64,000 bases of DNA from Thiobaca trueperi. Lineage in GTDB: Bacteria > Pseudomonadota > Gammaproteobacteria > Chromatiales > Chromatiaceae. This document shows, in pieces, positions 1-8,268 of this stretch. Both the position numbers and the translations under genes were made by a program. The DNA is taken from contig NZ_SMAO01000001.1 of the NCBI RefSeq assembly GCF_004342175.1, positions 620,001 through 684,000 of the forward strand. The letters run 5' to 3'. The notes below the pieces were generated by a model that worked only from the letters and a program-made list of their open reading frames with translations, was not told the DNA's origin and did not search any database. The stretch's first letter is position 1. Every line of letters starts with the position of its first letter.

Positions 1-667
1 CGAGATGCGGATCGGACCCTATCTGGGGCAAACGAAGGTCACGCTGGACACCGGTTCACGCGAGCTGCCGGAAGGCCGGATCATGGATAGCGGACTGCGC
101 GCCCGACTCGTCTACGACACACTCGACAGCGCCGGCGCGCCGCGCGAGGGCGTGCGGATCGCGCTGGAGGCGCTGAGTCCGCTCGAAGCCATGGGGGCGG
201 ATGTGCAATACACGCGCGCCCTGTTGAACGCGACCACTGCCCATAGTTTTGGCCGCAACACCGTCGCCGCCCGCATCGAGGCCGGGAGCAGCTTCGGCGA
301 CCGCATGCCCTATTACGACCAGTTCCCGCTCGGCGGTTTCCTCAAGCTCTCCGGCTATGCCAACGAGCAGTTTCGCGGCAACAACGTCGTCTTCGGCGGG
401 CTGGCCTACTATCGCCAGATCGCCACCCTGCCCCCGCCCATCGGACGCGGGCTCTATCTGGGTGCCTCGCTGGAGGCCGGCTGGCTGTCGGAGGGCGCCA
501 TCGACAAGGAGACCGCCGGTCAGGATGTCACCCTGAGTTCGGAAGCCACCCGTTTCGGCGGCAGCATCTTCTTCGGCTCCGACACCTGGATCGGCCCCGC
601 GTACCTGGGGCTTGGGCTGTCGGAGGACGGCGACAGCGCCGTTTATGTGCTGATCGGGCGTCCTTAG
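1..667 (+). CDS. Patatin-like phospholipase, C-terminal beta-barrel (partial)
   Basis: The reading frame is open from the left edge of the window, so the N-terminal part of this protein is missing. The visible 220 residues alternate short polar and aromatic strands and end with a stretch containing DTWIGPAYLGLGLSEDG and a final short YVLIGRP. That ending is typical of the Omp85-like barrel found at the C-terminus of RssA/PlpD-type patatin phospholipases, where it anchors or exports the esterase domain at the outer membrane. The patatin domain itself (GXSXG and DG[GA] motifs) cannot be checked. A plain Omp85-family barrel is the main alternative. Confidence 0.7.
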   Translation, partial: EMRIGPYLGQTKVTLDTGSRELPEGRIMDSGLRARLVYDTLDSAGAPREGVRIALEALSPLEAMGADVQYTRALLNATTAHSFGRNTVAARIEAGSSFGDRMPYYDQFPLGGFLKLSGYANEQFRGNNVVFGGLAYYRQIATLPPPIGRGLYLGASLEAGWLSEGAIDKETAGQDVTLSSEATRFGGSIFFGSDTWIGPAYLGLGLSEDGDSAVYVLIGRP

Positions 668-706
668 GTGGTTTCCGGGAAAGTTTCTACCAGCGTCAAG
701 GCTCCA

Positions 707-805
707 AATGGACAGGATGAACAGGATTTCGCAGGATTTACAGGAGACAAGCCATTGTTTTCTTCATCCTGTCAATCTTGAAAAATCCTGTGAATCCTGT
801 CCATT
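707..805. repeat. Inverted repeat built from CAGGAT/ATCCTG units
   Basis: The left arm at about 707-729 reads AATGGACAGGAT followed by a second ACAGGAT. The right arm at 783-805 is its complement, with ATCCTGTGAATCCTGTCCATT. A third ACAGGA-type unit lies between them. The element sits between the barrel gene and the convergent GTPase gene, so it could fold in the transcript and act as a bidirectional terminator. I infer that role from position only. Confidence 0.6.
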
Positions 806-858
806 CACGACCTCTCAATGGGTAGATTGTTTTCAGGAAATCGCCTTAGTAACGTGAT

Positions 859-878
859 CGTTGTCGATTACGACAACG
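859..878. repeat. Perfect palindrome, CGTTGTCG stem with ATTA loop
   Basis: CGTTGTCG and CGACAACG are separated by ATTA, giving an 8-bp perfect stem. The same TCGTTGTCG word is tandemly repeated at 5628-5659 with its complement just downstream, so this looks like a small dispersed element. The rest of 668-979 shows no gene. Confidence 0.5.
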
Positions 879-979
879 ACCGTGGCAGAGGTGTTTTCTT
901 TCGTCGAGTTGTTTCACTTATTTTTGAACCGACCCTTAAAGAGGCCGGTCGTGCCGTTGCTGACATGGCGTGATCACAG

Positions 980-2536
980 TCAGCCTTTGAAGGTCGATTT
1001 GCGCCCGGTCCCGCCCGGCAGCGCGAGCAGAAAGCGTCCGGCATTCGCCAGTTGCCGGCGCAGCAGCATCCAGTTCTCTTCGCGGCGACGGGCATCCTGA
1101 CAGCGCAGCAGACGGACGCGCTGGGCGCGGTCCATCTGGTCCAAGAGGGCGGCCCACAGCGTATCCTCGACGTTGTAGACCCGCCCTTCGCCGAGACAGA
1201 CCGGAATCACGTTGCCAACCGGCACCTCCAGATCGGTCGCCAGGGCGGTGACAGCGGCCTGGATGCTCATCGCCTTGAGACTGCGCGAGTCGGTCAGATC
1301 ATAGGGCGGCTGCCACTCGCGCAGCGGACGCAGATGATCGATGTGGGTGACGACGACCAGCAGCGGCGGCGCGCGACGGTCGATCCGCGCGGTCTGCGCC
1401 AGACGCAGCGCATCCAGGGTCTGCCGCTCGGCCTGCCGGTCGGGACGATGCGCGGCGCTGACCCAGAGAATGAGGTCGGCGATGGCGGCCGCTTCGTGCA
1501 GGCTCTTGTCGGCGAGCCTCTCCACCCCCGGCGTATCGAAGATGAGCGCGATCTCCAGACCCTCGCGCTCCAGTCGGTAAGGGGTGAGCGCCCGCGTGGT
1601 GTCCGGCGTGAGATCGGTCGCGGCCCGGAGCTGGCCGAAGAGTGCATTGATGAGGCTCGACTTGCCGGCATTGGCGCGACCCAGCACCAGAATCCGCAGC
1701 GGTTCGCCGGTCTGGGTCTCGGTGGTCACGGCCTCGGCGGTGTCCAGATCCCGGGCTGAACGCGCGGTCGCCCGTCCTGCCGGATCCTCGTCCAGTGGCA
1801 GATGGCCGCTGTAGAGATCGATGGCGTAGCCGCCGATCTTGCGGACGTATTCCTGCAACAGCCAGCGATAGAGATCTTTGCGGGCCAGGGCGTAACCACG
1901 CCCGCGCAACGCGGCCCAAACCTCGTTGAGTACGGCGCTGGCCGGATTGACGACGAACTGTCCGGCGCGATAGAAGCCGAGCAGACGCTCGGCGAAGGGC
2001 TTCCAGCGATAGGCGCGTGCCAGCGTGCCGAGGGAGAGCTGATGACTGAAGGGGATGTGGTCGGTGAGACTGGCGCGCAGATCGCGGCTCGCCCGCTCGA
2101 TGATCAGCAGGGTGTGCGGCAGGGTCAGCTCGAGCAGCGGCTGCTCCACTTCAGGATGGAAATAGCCGGCGACCCGTTCCAGGGTCTGTTGACCGAGCGC
2201 GCCGAGGCGTGTGTTCTCGTCGAGCGGCCAGTCGTCCGGCTCGATCTGTGCTGCCAGTTCCTCGACCAGCGCCCAGGCCGCCTCAGCGGTCGGCGGCCAG
2301 TCTGGATTGGGCGGGGTCTGCGCCGCGACGAGACGTTGCTGCTGACGCGCCCGCAGCCAGACTTGCAGACCATAGCCGGCGATGCTGAAGAGGATGAGTG
2401 ATGCCATCCAGTAGAAAAACACGCCTTGCTGGTGCAGCCAGAGCAGACCCAGTGGCAGCAGGGCGGCGAATGGCACCAGCCAGAACAGGAGCCCGGCCAG
2501 CCACCAGCGGTCGAGATGATTAAAGGGCGTCTTCAT
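980..2536 (-). CDS. Membrane-anchored GTPase (Era/YfjP-like G domain)
   Basis: About 518 residues. The N-terminus carries two hydrophobic segments (roughly residues 10-60), followed by a helical region. A TRAFAC-class G domain begins near residue 280, with the P-loop GRANAGKSS, a threonine-rich switch I, G3 motif DTPG and G4-like THID. The family is related to YeeP/YfjP and the 50S ribosome-binding GTPases, and its exact cell role is not known. I take the ATG at 2536; an upstream start at 2560 is possible. It is followed in the same direction by nothing recognisable and preceded by a second GTPase gene at 2591-3838, and the two probably form an operon. Confidence 0.75.
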   Translation of the reverse strand: MKTPFNHLDRWWLAGLLFWLVPFAALLPLGLLWLHQQGVFFYWMASLILFSIAGYGLQVWLRARQQQRLVAAQTPPNPDWPPTAEAAWALVEELAAQIEPDDWPLDENTRLGALGQQTLERVAGYFHPEVEQPLLELTLPHTLLIIERASRDLRASLTDHIPFSHQLSLGTLARAYRWKPFAERLLGFYRAGQFVVNPASAVLNEVWAALRGRGYALARKDLYRWLLQEYVRKIGGYAIDLYSGHLPLDEDPAGRATARSARDLDTAEAVTTETQTGEPLRILVLGRANAGKSSLINALFGQLRAATDLTPDTTRALTPYRLEREGLEIALIFDTPGVERLADKSLHEAAAIADLILWVSAAHRPDRQAERQTLDALRLAQTARIDRRAPPLLVVVTHIDHLRPLREWQPPYDLTDSRSLKAMSIQAAVTALATDLEVPVGNVIPVCLGEGRVYNVEDTLWAALLDQMDRAQRVRLLRCQDARRREENWMLLRRQLANAGRFLLALPGGTGRKSTFKG

Positions 2537-2590
2537 TGGCAGCGTCTTGAAACCGTTCAAACCCTTCGCGTTCTTTGCGTTCTGCGCGGT

Positions 2591-3838
2591 TCATCTGATT
2601 TTTTCGGACTCATCTCGCTCCGGACGGACGTGGTCGCGAAGCATGCCTGAACCCTGGGTCAGTTGCTCGGCGAAGACCCGACGCAGGGCTTTGGCGTCGG
2701 TCGTCAGACCCAGATTGCGATGATTGAAATGGAAACCGGCCGCCTTGCCCAGTGCATAGGTGGCCGCGCCGCTGGCGGTCGCGCCCCACACCGCACCCAC
2801 CGTCTGACCGATGCCGGGCACCAGCTTCACCAGCGCCCGTCCGGCCATCCGCACACCATAGGCGATGCCGATTCCGGCGCCCAGCAGACCCAGAAATTCG
2901 GCGATCTCGCGACGCTCCCAGGTCTGTCCATAGAGTGTCGCCAGGCTGTGCAGCAGCTTGGCCTGAATGGCCGGCACCCCGACCAGATCCACCAGCGGCA
3001 GGGCGCCAACCCCGGCGGCCGCCAGGGCATAGCCGACGATATGCGGATGCGCCGCCCGTGCATAGACATCCCGCACCCCGGCATCGCCCAGCAGCAGCAC
3101 CCGCAGACGCCCGGTCGAGACGGCGTCGATGGCCCGCCACAGCGCCTCCAGGCCATAGTCCGCCGGGGTGAATCCGTCCTCCGGCAGGGTGAGATCGACC
3201 GGCACCCAGCATACCGGCGCACTGCCGGACAGGACGCCCGCGCGGTCACGCTGAACGCGCAGCGCGCGGGCGAGATCGACCGGGACCGAGGCCGGCCAGG
3301 GTTCCTGCTCGAAGGGATAGACGGCGGGATGACCGGCATCCTGGGGATAGGCTTCATGCAGCCCGGTCTGAGCAATGACCAGCGACCATTCGGGATGGCG
3401 CTGGCGCACCGCGCGCAGGACATCCAGGACGGTGTCCTGATTGATGTCAGTGGCCTTCATGGTCGCCAGCAGGAGATGAGACTGCGACTCGCCGACCCGC
3501 AGATCCTCGGTCGGATCATAGGCCACCTCGCCCAGTCCGCGCGTATCAAGAAAGCGCACCACCGGCGCCTGGGACGGAAAATCATAAAGACGCAGGGTCG
3601 CGGTGCAGGGTTGAAAACCGTTGCCGATCTCGGCCTCGGTGCTTCCGGTGAGCGCGCGAATGATCGAGGTCTTGCCGGACTGGGTCTTACCGATGAGCCA
3701 GACCACCGGCAATGGATGCCGCTCCCGCGCCGCGCGCAGGGCCGTCTCCAGCGTCGCGTCGTCCACCTGGGGTTCCAGCAGCGCCTGACGCAGTGAGCGC
3801 CAGCGATACGGCCAGTTTTTCCAACGGTGAGTCGTCAT
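2591..3838 (-). CDS. GTPase with C-terminal DUF697-like membrane domain
   Basis: The protein is about 415 residues long. The P-loop GKTQSGKTS lies near residue 50 and the G3-like DTRG about 55 residues later. The last third is rich in glycine and alanine, with hydrophobic helices (GVGALPLVDLVGVPAIQAK and a later GIGQTVGAVWGA stretch) of the type seen in DUF697 proteins. The pair of adjacent same-strand GTPases (with 980-2536) is a known arrangement in gammaproteobacteria, but no reaction partner is established. I chose the ATG at 3838 because the homologous part begins there; longer starts to 3904 exist. Confidence 0.72.
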   Translation of the reverse strand: MTTHRWKNWPYRWRSLRQALLEPQVDDATLETALRAARERHPLPVVWLIGKTQSGKTSIIRALTGSTEAEIGNGFQPCTATLRLYDFPSQAPVVRFLDTRGLGEVAYDPTEDLRVGESQSHLLLATMKATDINQDTVLDVLRAVRQRHPEWSLVIAQTGLHEAYPQDAGHPAVYPFEQEPWPASVPVDLARALRVQRDRAGVLSGSAPVCWVPVDLTLPEDGFTPADYGLEALWRAIDAVSTGRLRVLLLGDAGVRDVYARAAHPHIVGYALAAAGVGALPLVDLVGVPAIQAKLLHSLATLYGQTWERREIAEFLGLLGAGIGIAYGVRMAGRALVKLVPGIGQTVGAVWGATASGAATYALGKAAGFHFNHRNLGLTTDAKALRRVFAEQLTQGSGMLRDHVRPERDESEKIR

Positions 3839-3962
3839 CGGGCAAACATCCGGGTGGAACATCCGCGCCATTGTATCCATTGGGCGTTTGCAGCGCGTTC
3901 CCATATTCGGTGTGCAATAATTACTGCCTCATCGAATCCAGACCACGCGAGAAAACGCCGAC

Positions 3963-4997
3963 ATGCCAAGGTTGCACGCACTGCCCTCCCTGCCCCGGAC
4001 CTCCTTTCGATTGCTGCCCGACAAATGGGGCAGAAGTGTTCTGCTGACAGTGTTATTCAGCATCCTGATCCTGAGCGGGACGGCCTGTGCGTCGAATCAC
4101 GAAAACCAGTCAGCCGCCGCACCCGTCGCCAATGCCCAGACCTGGTCGCAGACAGCCTCGGGTTCCGATCTGGATCACTGGATGCAGACGAACCAGCGGC
4201 CCCGACCCAATAGCTGGTCCCAGCTCAATCGCTCCCTGCTGCATCTGCAATCCGCCAGCGCACTGATCGTCGATGAGGACGGCAACCGTCTCTACAGCAA
4301 GAACACCCAGCAGATCAAACCCATCGCCTCGGTTACCAAGCTGATGACGGCGATGGTGGTGCTGGATGCCGGCGTGCCAATGAATACCCCCATCAAAATC
4401 ATCGAGGACGACCGCGACCGGCTGCGCAACAGCCGCTCCCGACTGCGCATCAACGAGGCCACCCTGTCGCGCGGCGAGATGATCACGGTTGCGGTGATGT
4501 CGTCCGACAACCGCGCCGCCCATGCCCTGGGGCGGACGACCTTTCGCGGCGGCACGCCAGCCTTCATCAACGCCATGAACCGCAAGGCCAAATCGCTCGG
4601 GATGTACGATACTTATTTCGAGGATTCGAGCGGACTCAACGGCAACAATCGCTCCAGCGCCGAGGATCTCGTCAAGATGGTCAAGGCAGCCGCCACCTAT
4701 CCTTTTCTCCGTGAGATCACCGCGCGCGGCCAGATCACCGTCTATCCCTTCGCCAATGGCACCGCACTCCAGTATCGCAACACCAATCCGCTGGTCAGGG
4801 ATCCCGATTGGCAGATCGACGTCAGCAAGACCGGCTTCATCAACGAGGCCGGCCACTGCCTGGTGATGCAGACCCGCATCGGCGACCGGCGGGTCTATAT
4901 GGTCTTTCTCGATTCAGCCGGGCGACAATCCCCGGTCGGCGATTCCAATCGGGTACGCAACTGGATCCTGACGGGACATCAGACTGCTGCGAGGTAA
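3963..4997 (+). CDS. pbpG: D-alanyl-D-alanine endopeptidase (PBP7/8 type)
   Basis: Periplasmic serine hydrolase that cleaves peptidoglycan cross-links. The class A low-molecular-mass PBP motifs are all present: SVTK (SxxK) in PIASVTKLMTAMV, SDN in SSDNRAAHAL, and KTG in VSKTGFINEAGHC. The first 40 residues form a long signal sequence with a hydrophobic stretch ending near ILSGTACAS. The length (344 residues) fits PbpG-like enzymes without the C-terminal domain of DacA/DacC. It is followed after 7 bp by the hemolysin III gene, so the two are probably cotranscribed. Confidence 0.88.
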   Translation: MPRLHALPSLPRTSFRLLPDKWGRSVLLTVLFSILILSGTACASNHENQSAAAPVANAQTWSQTASGSDLDHWMQTNQRPRPNSWSQLNRSLLHLQSASALIVDEDGNRLYSKNTQQIKPIASVTKLMTAMVVLDAGVPMNTPIKIIEDDRDRLRNSRSRLRINEATLSRGEMITVAVMSSDNRAAHALGRTTFRGGTPAFINAMNRKAKSLGMYDTYFEDSSGLNGNNRSSAEDLVKMVKAAATYPFLREITARGQITVYPFANGTALQYRNTNPLVRDPDWQIDVSKTGFINEAGHCLVMQTRIGDRRVYMVFLDSAGRQSPVGDSNRVRNWILTGHQTAAR

Positions 4998-5004
4998 CGT
5001 CAGG

Positions 5005-5619
5005 ATGTACGCCGGTGAACGCTTCAACAGCATCTCGCACCTCGTCGGTGCGGTACTGGCCCTGATCGGCGCCACCGTGCTGGTGACGCTCGCCGGAGTC
5101 GAGGGCGGCGCCCTGCGCATCGTCAGCTTCAGCGTCTATGGTGCGACGCTGTTCCTGCTCTATCTCTTCTCGACCCTCTATCACAGCCTGCGCGGACGGG
5201 CGAAAGCGGTCTTCCAGATCCTCGACCATCACGCCATCTATCTGCTGATCGCCGGCACCTATACGCCTTTTACGCTGCTGGCGCTCAAGGGGGCGACCGG
5301 CTGGTGGATGTTCGGCGCGGTCTGGGGGCTGGCGCTGCTCGGCATCATCATCGACTCCTTCCCCCGCAAAGGCCCGCGCCTCCTCTCGCTCGCCATCTAT
5401 CTCGGCATGGGCTGGCTGGTGGTGTTTGCGCTGGATCCCCTGATCGCCGCGCTACCACCTGCCGGGTTCTGGTGGCTGCTGGCGGGGGGACTCTTCTACA
5501 CGGTTGGCGTCATCTTCTACGTCCTCGACGACCGCTATCCCTGGTGCCACGGCATCTGGCACCTGTTCGTCCTGGCCGGCAGCGTCAGTCACTACTTCAC
5601 GATCCTGCTTTATCTTTAG
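5005..5619 (+). CDS. trhA: Hemolysin III family membrane protein (TrhA/YqfA-like)
   Basis: The protein has 204 residues and seven predicted transmembrane segments. Conserved family motifs are visible: ERFNSISHLVGA at the start, STLYHS near residue 55, DHHAIYLLIAGTYTPF in the third segment, and HGIWHLFVLAGSVSHY in the last. The conserved histidines resemble the zinc site of PAQR-type receptors. TrhA proteins are linked to membrane energetics and lipid homeostasis in E. coli; haemolysis is a historical name. It follows pbpG closely. Confidence 0.88.
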   Translation: MYAGERFNSISHLVGAVLALIGATVLVTLAGVEGGALRIVSFSVYGATLFLLYLFSTLYHSLRGRAKAVFQILDHHAIYLLIAGTYTPFTLLALKGATGWWMFGAVWGLALLGIIIDSFPRKGPRLLSLAIYLGMGWLVVFALDPLIAALPPAGFWWLLAGGLFYTVGVIFYVLDDRYPWCHGIWHLFVLAGSVSHYFTILLYL

Positions 5620-5627
5620 AGACCGTT

Positions 5628-5686
5628 CGTTGTCGTTGTCGTTGTCGTTGTCGTAATCGAAGATTCGCAAGCCGACAACGACAACG
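5628..5686. repeat. GTTGTC tandem repeat with complementary arm
   Basis: Four to five copies of the hexamer GTTGTC (5628-5655) are followed by TAATCG, and then by the complement CGACAACGACAACG at 5673-5686. The transcript can fold into a long hairpin directly after the hemolysin III stop codon, which is compatible with termination. The CGTTGTCG word also forms the palindrome at 859-878. Confidence 0.6.
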
Positions 5687-5716
5687 ATCAGAGACGTTTC
5701 ATCTGAGGAATCAACC

Positions 5717-6313
5717 ATGTCTCTACCCGCACAGATCCCTTGCCTCAGCCCCGATGACTATCTGACAGACGAACAGGCCAGCGACATCCGGCACGAATAT
5801 GTCGGCGGTCAGGTGTTCGCGATGGCCGGGGCGGGAGAGAAACACAACCGCATTGCCGGGAATCTCTTTTTCCAGATCCGCTCCGCTACGCGCGGCACGC
5901 CCTGCGGGGTTTTCATGAGCGATATGAAGGTACGGATTCTCGCCCATGACGCCTTTTATTACCCGGATGTGGTGCTGACCTGCGACCGCCAGGACACCGC
6001 CTCGCTCTATAAAGAAGCGCCCTGCCTGATCGCCGAGGTGCTGTCGCCCTCGACCGAGGTGATCGACCGCCGCGAGAAACTGATCGCCTATCGCACCCTG
6101 GAGTCACTGCGCTATTACCTGCTGGTGAGCCAGGAGCAGCGACGGATCGAACTCTACAGCCGGGAGGCAGGCGGCGTCTGGCAGCACCGGATCATCGAGA
6201 CAGAAAGCGATCTGGCGTTTGACTGCGGCGATCTGCGGATCGCCTTTACCGTGGCGGATGTATACGAAGACGTAGTGCTTGAAACCGCGCCACCGCTTCA
6301 CTCCGGTCAATGA
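5717..6313 (+). CDS. Uma2 family putative restriction endonuclease (DUF820)
   Basis: The 198-residue protein has the typical Uma2 layout. It starts with a short MSLPAQ leader and LSPDDYL, then RHEYVGGQVFAMAGAGEKHNRIAGNL, then YYPDVVLTCD with the PD of a PD-(D/E)xK core, and then LIAEVLSPSTEVIDRREK with the E-V-LSPST...K motif. Uma2 genes are numerous in cyanobacteria and purple bacteria. The fold is nuclease-like, but substrates are mostly unknown. A degenerate relative lies at the right end of the window (63716 onward). Confidence 0.85.
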   Translation: MSLPAQIPCLSPDDYLTDEQASDIRHEYVGGQVFAMAGAGEKHNRIAGNLFFQIRSATRGTPCGVFMSDMKVRILAHDAFYYPDVVLTCDRQDTASLYKEAPCLIAEVLSPSTEVIDRREKLIAYRTLESLRYYLLVSQEQRRIELYSREAGGVWQHRIIETESDLAFDCGDLRIAFTVADVYEDVVLETAPPLHSGQ

Positions 6314-6323
6314 CCATCCCCGC

Positions 6324-7463
6324 TCAACAGCGGATCAGAATGCCGCGATCCACCTGGCGGATGTCGGTGTGACCGCAGAAGGCCATGGTGAGATCGAGTT
6401 CTCGCGCGATGATGTCGAGACATTTGGTCACGCCAGCCTCCCCCAGGGCGCCGAGACCATAGAGAAAAGGGCGACCGATCAGCGTCCCTTTCGCGCCCAG
6501 AGCAACCGCCTTGAGCACATCCTGACCGCTGCGGATGCCGCCGTCCATCCAGACCTCGATCCGCTCCCCCACCGCCTCGACAATGGCCGGCAGCGCCTGG
6601 ATGGAAGACGGCGCGCCATCAAGCTGACGTCCGCCGTGATTGGAGACGACCAGCGCATCGGCCCCGCTGTCGGCGGCGAGACGCGCGTCCTCCGCATCCA
6701 TGACGCCCTTCAGGATCAATGTGCCGCCCCAGCGTTGTTTCAGCCATTCCACATCGGCCCAGCTTAACGCCGGATCGAACTGCTCGGCGGTCCAGCTCGC
6801 CAGCGAGGAGAGATCGCCCACCCCCTTCGCATGGCCAACGATATTGCCGAAGCCATGCCGTCTGGTGCGCAGCATGCCCAGACACCAGCGCGGCTTGGTG
6901 GCGAGATTGATGAGATTGGCCAGCGTGGGCCTGGGCGGCGCGGAGAGTCCGTTTTTGATGTCCTTGTGACGCTGACCGAGGATCTGCAAATCGAGCGTCA
7001 GCATCAGGGCCGAGCAATTCGCCGCCCGTGCGCGTTCAATCAGACGCTCGATGAAATCCCGGTCGCGCATCATGTAGACCTGGAACCAGAAGGGTGCACG
7101 GGTGTGCGCGGCCACGTCCTCGATCGAACAGATGCTCATCGTCGAGAGGGTAAAGGGAATACCGAAGGCTTCCGCCGCGCGCGCGGCGAGGATTTCGCCA
7201 TCGGCATGCTGCATGCCGGTCAGCCCGGTGGGCGCGAGCGCCACCGGCATCGCCACCGCCTGCCCCGCCATGCTGGTGCGCAGGCTGCGGTTTTCCATAT
7301 TCACCGCCACGCGCTGGCGCAGCCTGATCGACTGGAAGTCGGTTTCATTGGCGCGATAAGTGGATTCGGTCCAGGAACCGGAATCGGCATAGTCGTAGAA
7401 CATGCGGGGAACGCGCTTTTCGGCAAGCCGGCGCAGATCTTCGATGCAGGTGATAGTGGTCAT
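6324..7463 (-). CDS. lldD: FMN-dependent alpha-hydroxy-acid (L-lactate) dehydrogenase
   Basis: The 379-residue protein belongs to the glycolate oxidase/LldD family of TIM-barrel flavoproteins, which oxidise L-2-hydroxyacids and pass electrons to the quinone pool. Visible marks are the N-terminal RVPRMFYDYADSGSWTE, the FMN-binding MPVALAPTGLTGMQHADGE, TLDLQILGQRHKD, and the catalytic histidine/arginine block SNHGGRQLDG followed by MDGGIRSGQDVLKA. The ATG at 7463 has a purine-rich GGAGAAGGGCC ribosome site just upstream. Mandelate or glycolate as substrate cannot be excluded. Confidence 0.9.
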   Translation of the reverse strand: MTTITCIEDLRRLAEKRVPRMFYDYADSGSWTESTYRANETDFQSIRLRQRVAVNMENRSLRTSMAGQAVAMPVALAPTGLTGMQHADGEILAARAAEAFGIPFTLSTMSICSIEDVAAHTRAPFWFQVYMMRDRDFIERLIERARAANCSALMLTLDLQILGQRHKDIKNGLSAPPRPTLANLINLATKPRWCLGMLRTRRHGFGNIVGHAKGVGDLSSLASWTAEQFDPALSWADVEWLKQRWGGTLILKGVMDAEDARLAADSGADALVVSNHGGRQLDGAPSSIQALPAIVEAVGERIEVWMDGGIRSGQDVLKAVALGAKGTLIGRPFLYGLGALGEAGVTKCLDIIARELDLTMAFCGHTDIRQVDRGILIRC

Positions 7464-7516
7464 GGCCCTTCTCCGCGTCAGTCAGTCTGCGCCGAGGCGA
7501 ATCCCGGCGAGCGCGC

Positions 7517-7550
7517 AAAAAAAAACGGCGTCCCGAGGGACGCCGTTTTT
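7517..7550 (-). terminator. Rho-independent terminator after tRNA-Gly
   Basis: On the minus strand, a GC-rich stem of about ten pairs (ACGGCGTCCC with GGGACGCCGT, two-base loop) is followed by a run of nine T. It lies immediately downstream of tRNA-Gly in the direction of the uvrC-pgsA-tRNA operon and also separates that operon from lldD. Confidence 0.85.
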
Positions 7551-7556
7551 CATATT

Positions 7557-7631
7557 TGGAGCGGGAAACGAGGCTCGAACTCGCGACCCCAACCTTGGCA
7601 AGGTTGTGCTCTACCACTGAGCTATTCCCGC
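7557..7631 (-). tRNA. tRNA-Gly (anticodon GCC)
   Basis: The minus strand folds as a tRNA. The acceptor GCGGGAA pairs with TTCCCGC, the D arm is GCTCAGTGGTAGAGC, the anticodon loop CTTGCCAAG contains GCC, the T loop is GTTCGAGCC, and CCA is encoded after discriminator T. Its position after uvrC and pgsA is the classic proteobacterial arrangement. Confidence 0.95.
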
Positions 7632-7677
7632 TTAGGAGCCCGCAATTTTAAGGGCTTTTCAGATCCTGTCAACCCCC

Positions 7678-8265
7678 TTATGCAGATTTTTCGCTTTTGT
7701 CTGCGATGGACTTCTTACCCGCGAGGCTGGGCCAGGCGGCAAGCAGATAAAACGCCATCGACCAGAGCGTCAGGATGGCGGCGATATAGAGCAGCGCCAC
7801 ACCGATGTCATATACCCAGGGACCAAACACTGATTCGCGCAGGATCAGCAGCGCGATTGAGACCATCTGCGCGATGGTCTTGATCTTGCCAAGTCCGGAG
7901 ACGGCCACTGCCGCTCGGGCACCGATTTCAGCCATCCATTCACGCAGAGCCGAAACGGTGATCTCGCGCCCGATGATGACCATCACCGGCAACGCCATGA
8001 GGATGCGCGGATCCGCCTGAAGCAGGACCACCAGCGCCACGGCCACCATCAGTTTGTCGGCGACCGGATCGAGGAAGGCGCCGAGCGGCGAGGTCTGTTC
8101 CCAGCGCCGGGCCAGATAGCCGTCCAGCCAGTCGGTCAGGGCGGCGGCGCCGAAGACCAGCGCGGCGGCGTAAGACGACCAGGGTGCCTCCACATAAAAG
8201 AGCACGACGAAGACCGGAACCAGGATGATCCGCAGCAGCGTCAGAAGATTGGGCAGATTCCACAT
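7678..8265 (-). CDS. pgsA: CDP-diacylglycerol-glycerol-3-phosphate 3-phosphatidyltransferase
   Basis: This enzyme makes phosphatidylglycerol phosphate, the committed step to PG and cardiolipin, in the inner membrane. The CDP-alcohol phosphatidyltransferase signature D-x2-DG-x2-AR-x8-G-x3-D-x3-D is complete in TDWLDGYLARRWEQTSPLG followed by AFLDPVADK. The protein has about four hydrophobic segments and 195 residues, as expected. I use the ATG at 8265; a TTG at 8268 also exists. It starts 4 bp after the uvrC stop, and the uvrC-pgsA-tRNA-Gly order supports the call. Confidence 0.95.
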   Translation of the reverse strand: MWNLPNLLTLLRIILVPVFVVLFYVEAPWSSYAAALVFGAAALTDWLDGYLARRWEQTSPLGAFLDPVADKLMVAVALVVLLQADPRILMALPVMVIIGREITVSALREWMAEIGARAAVAVSGLGKIKTIAQMVSIALLILRESVFGPWVYDIGVALLYIAAILTLWSMAFYLLAAWPSLAGKKSIADKSEKSA

Positions 8266-8268
8266 CAA

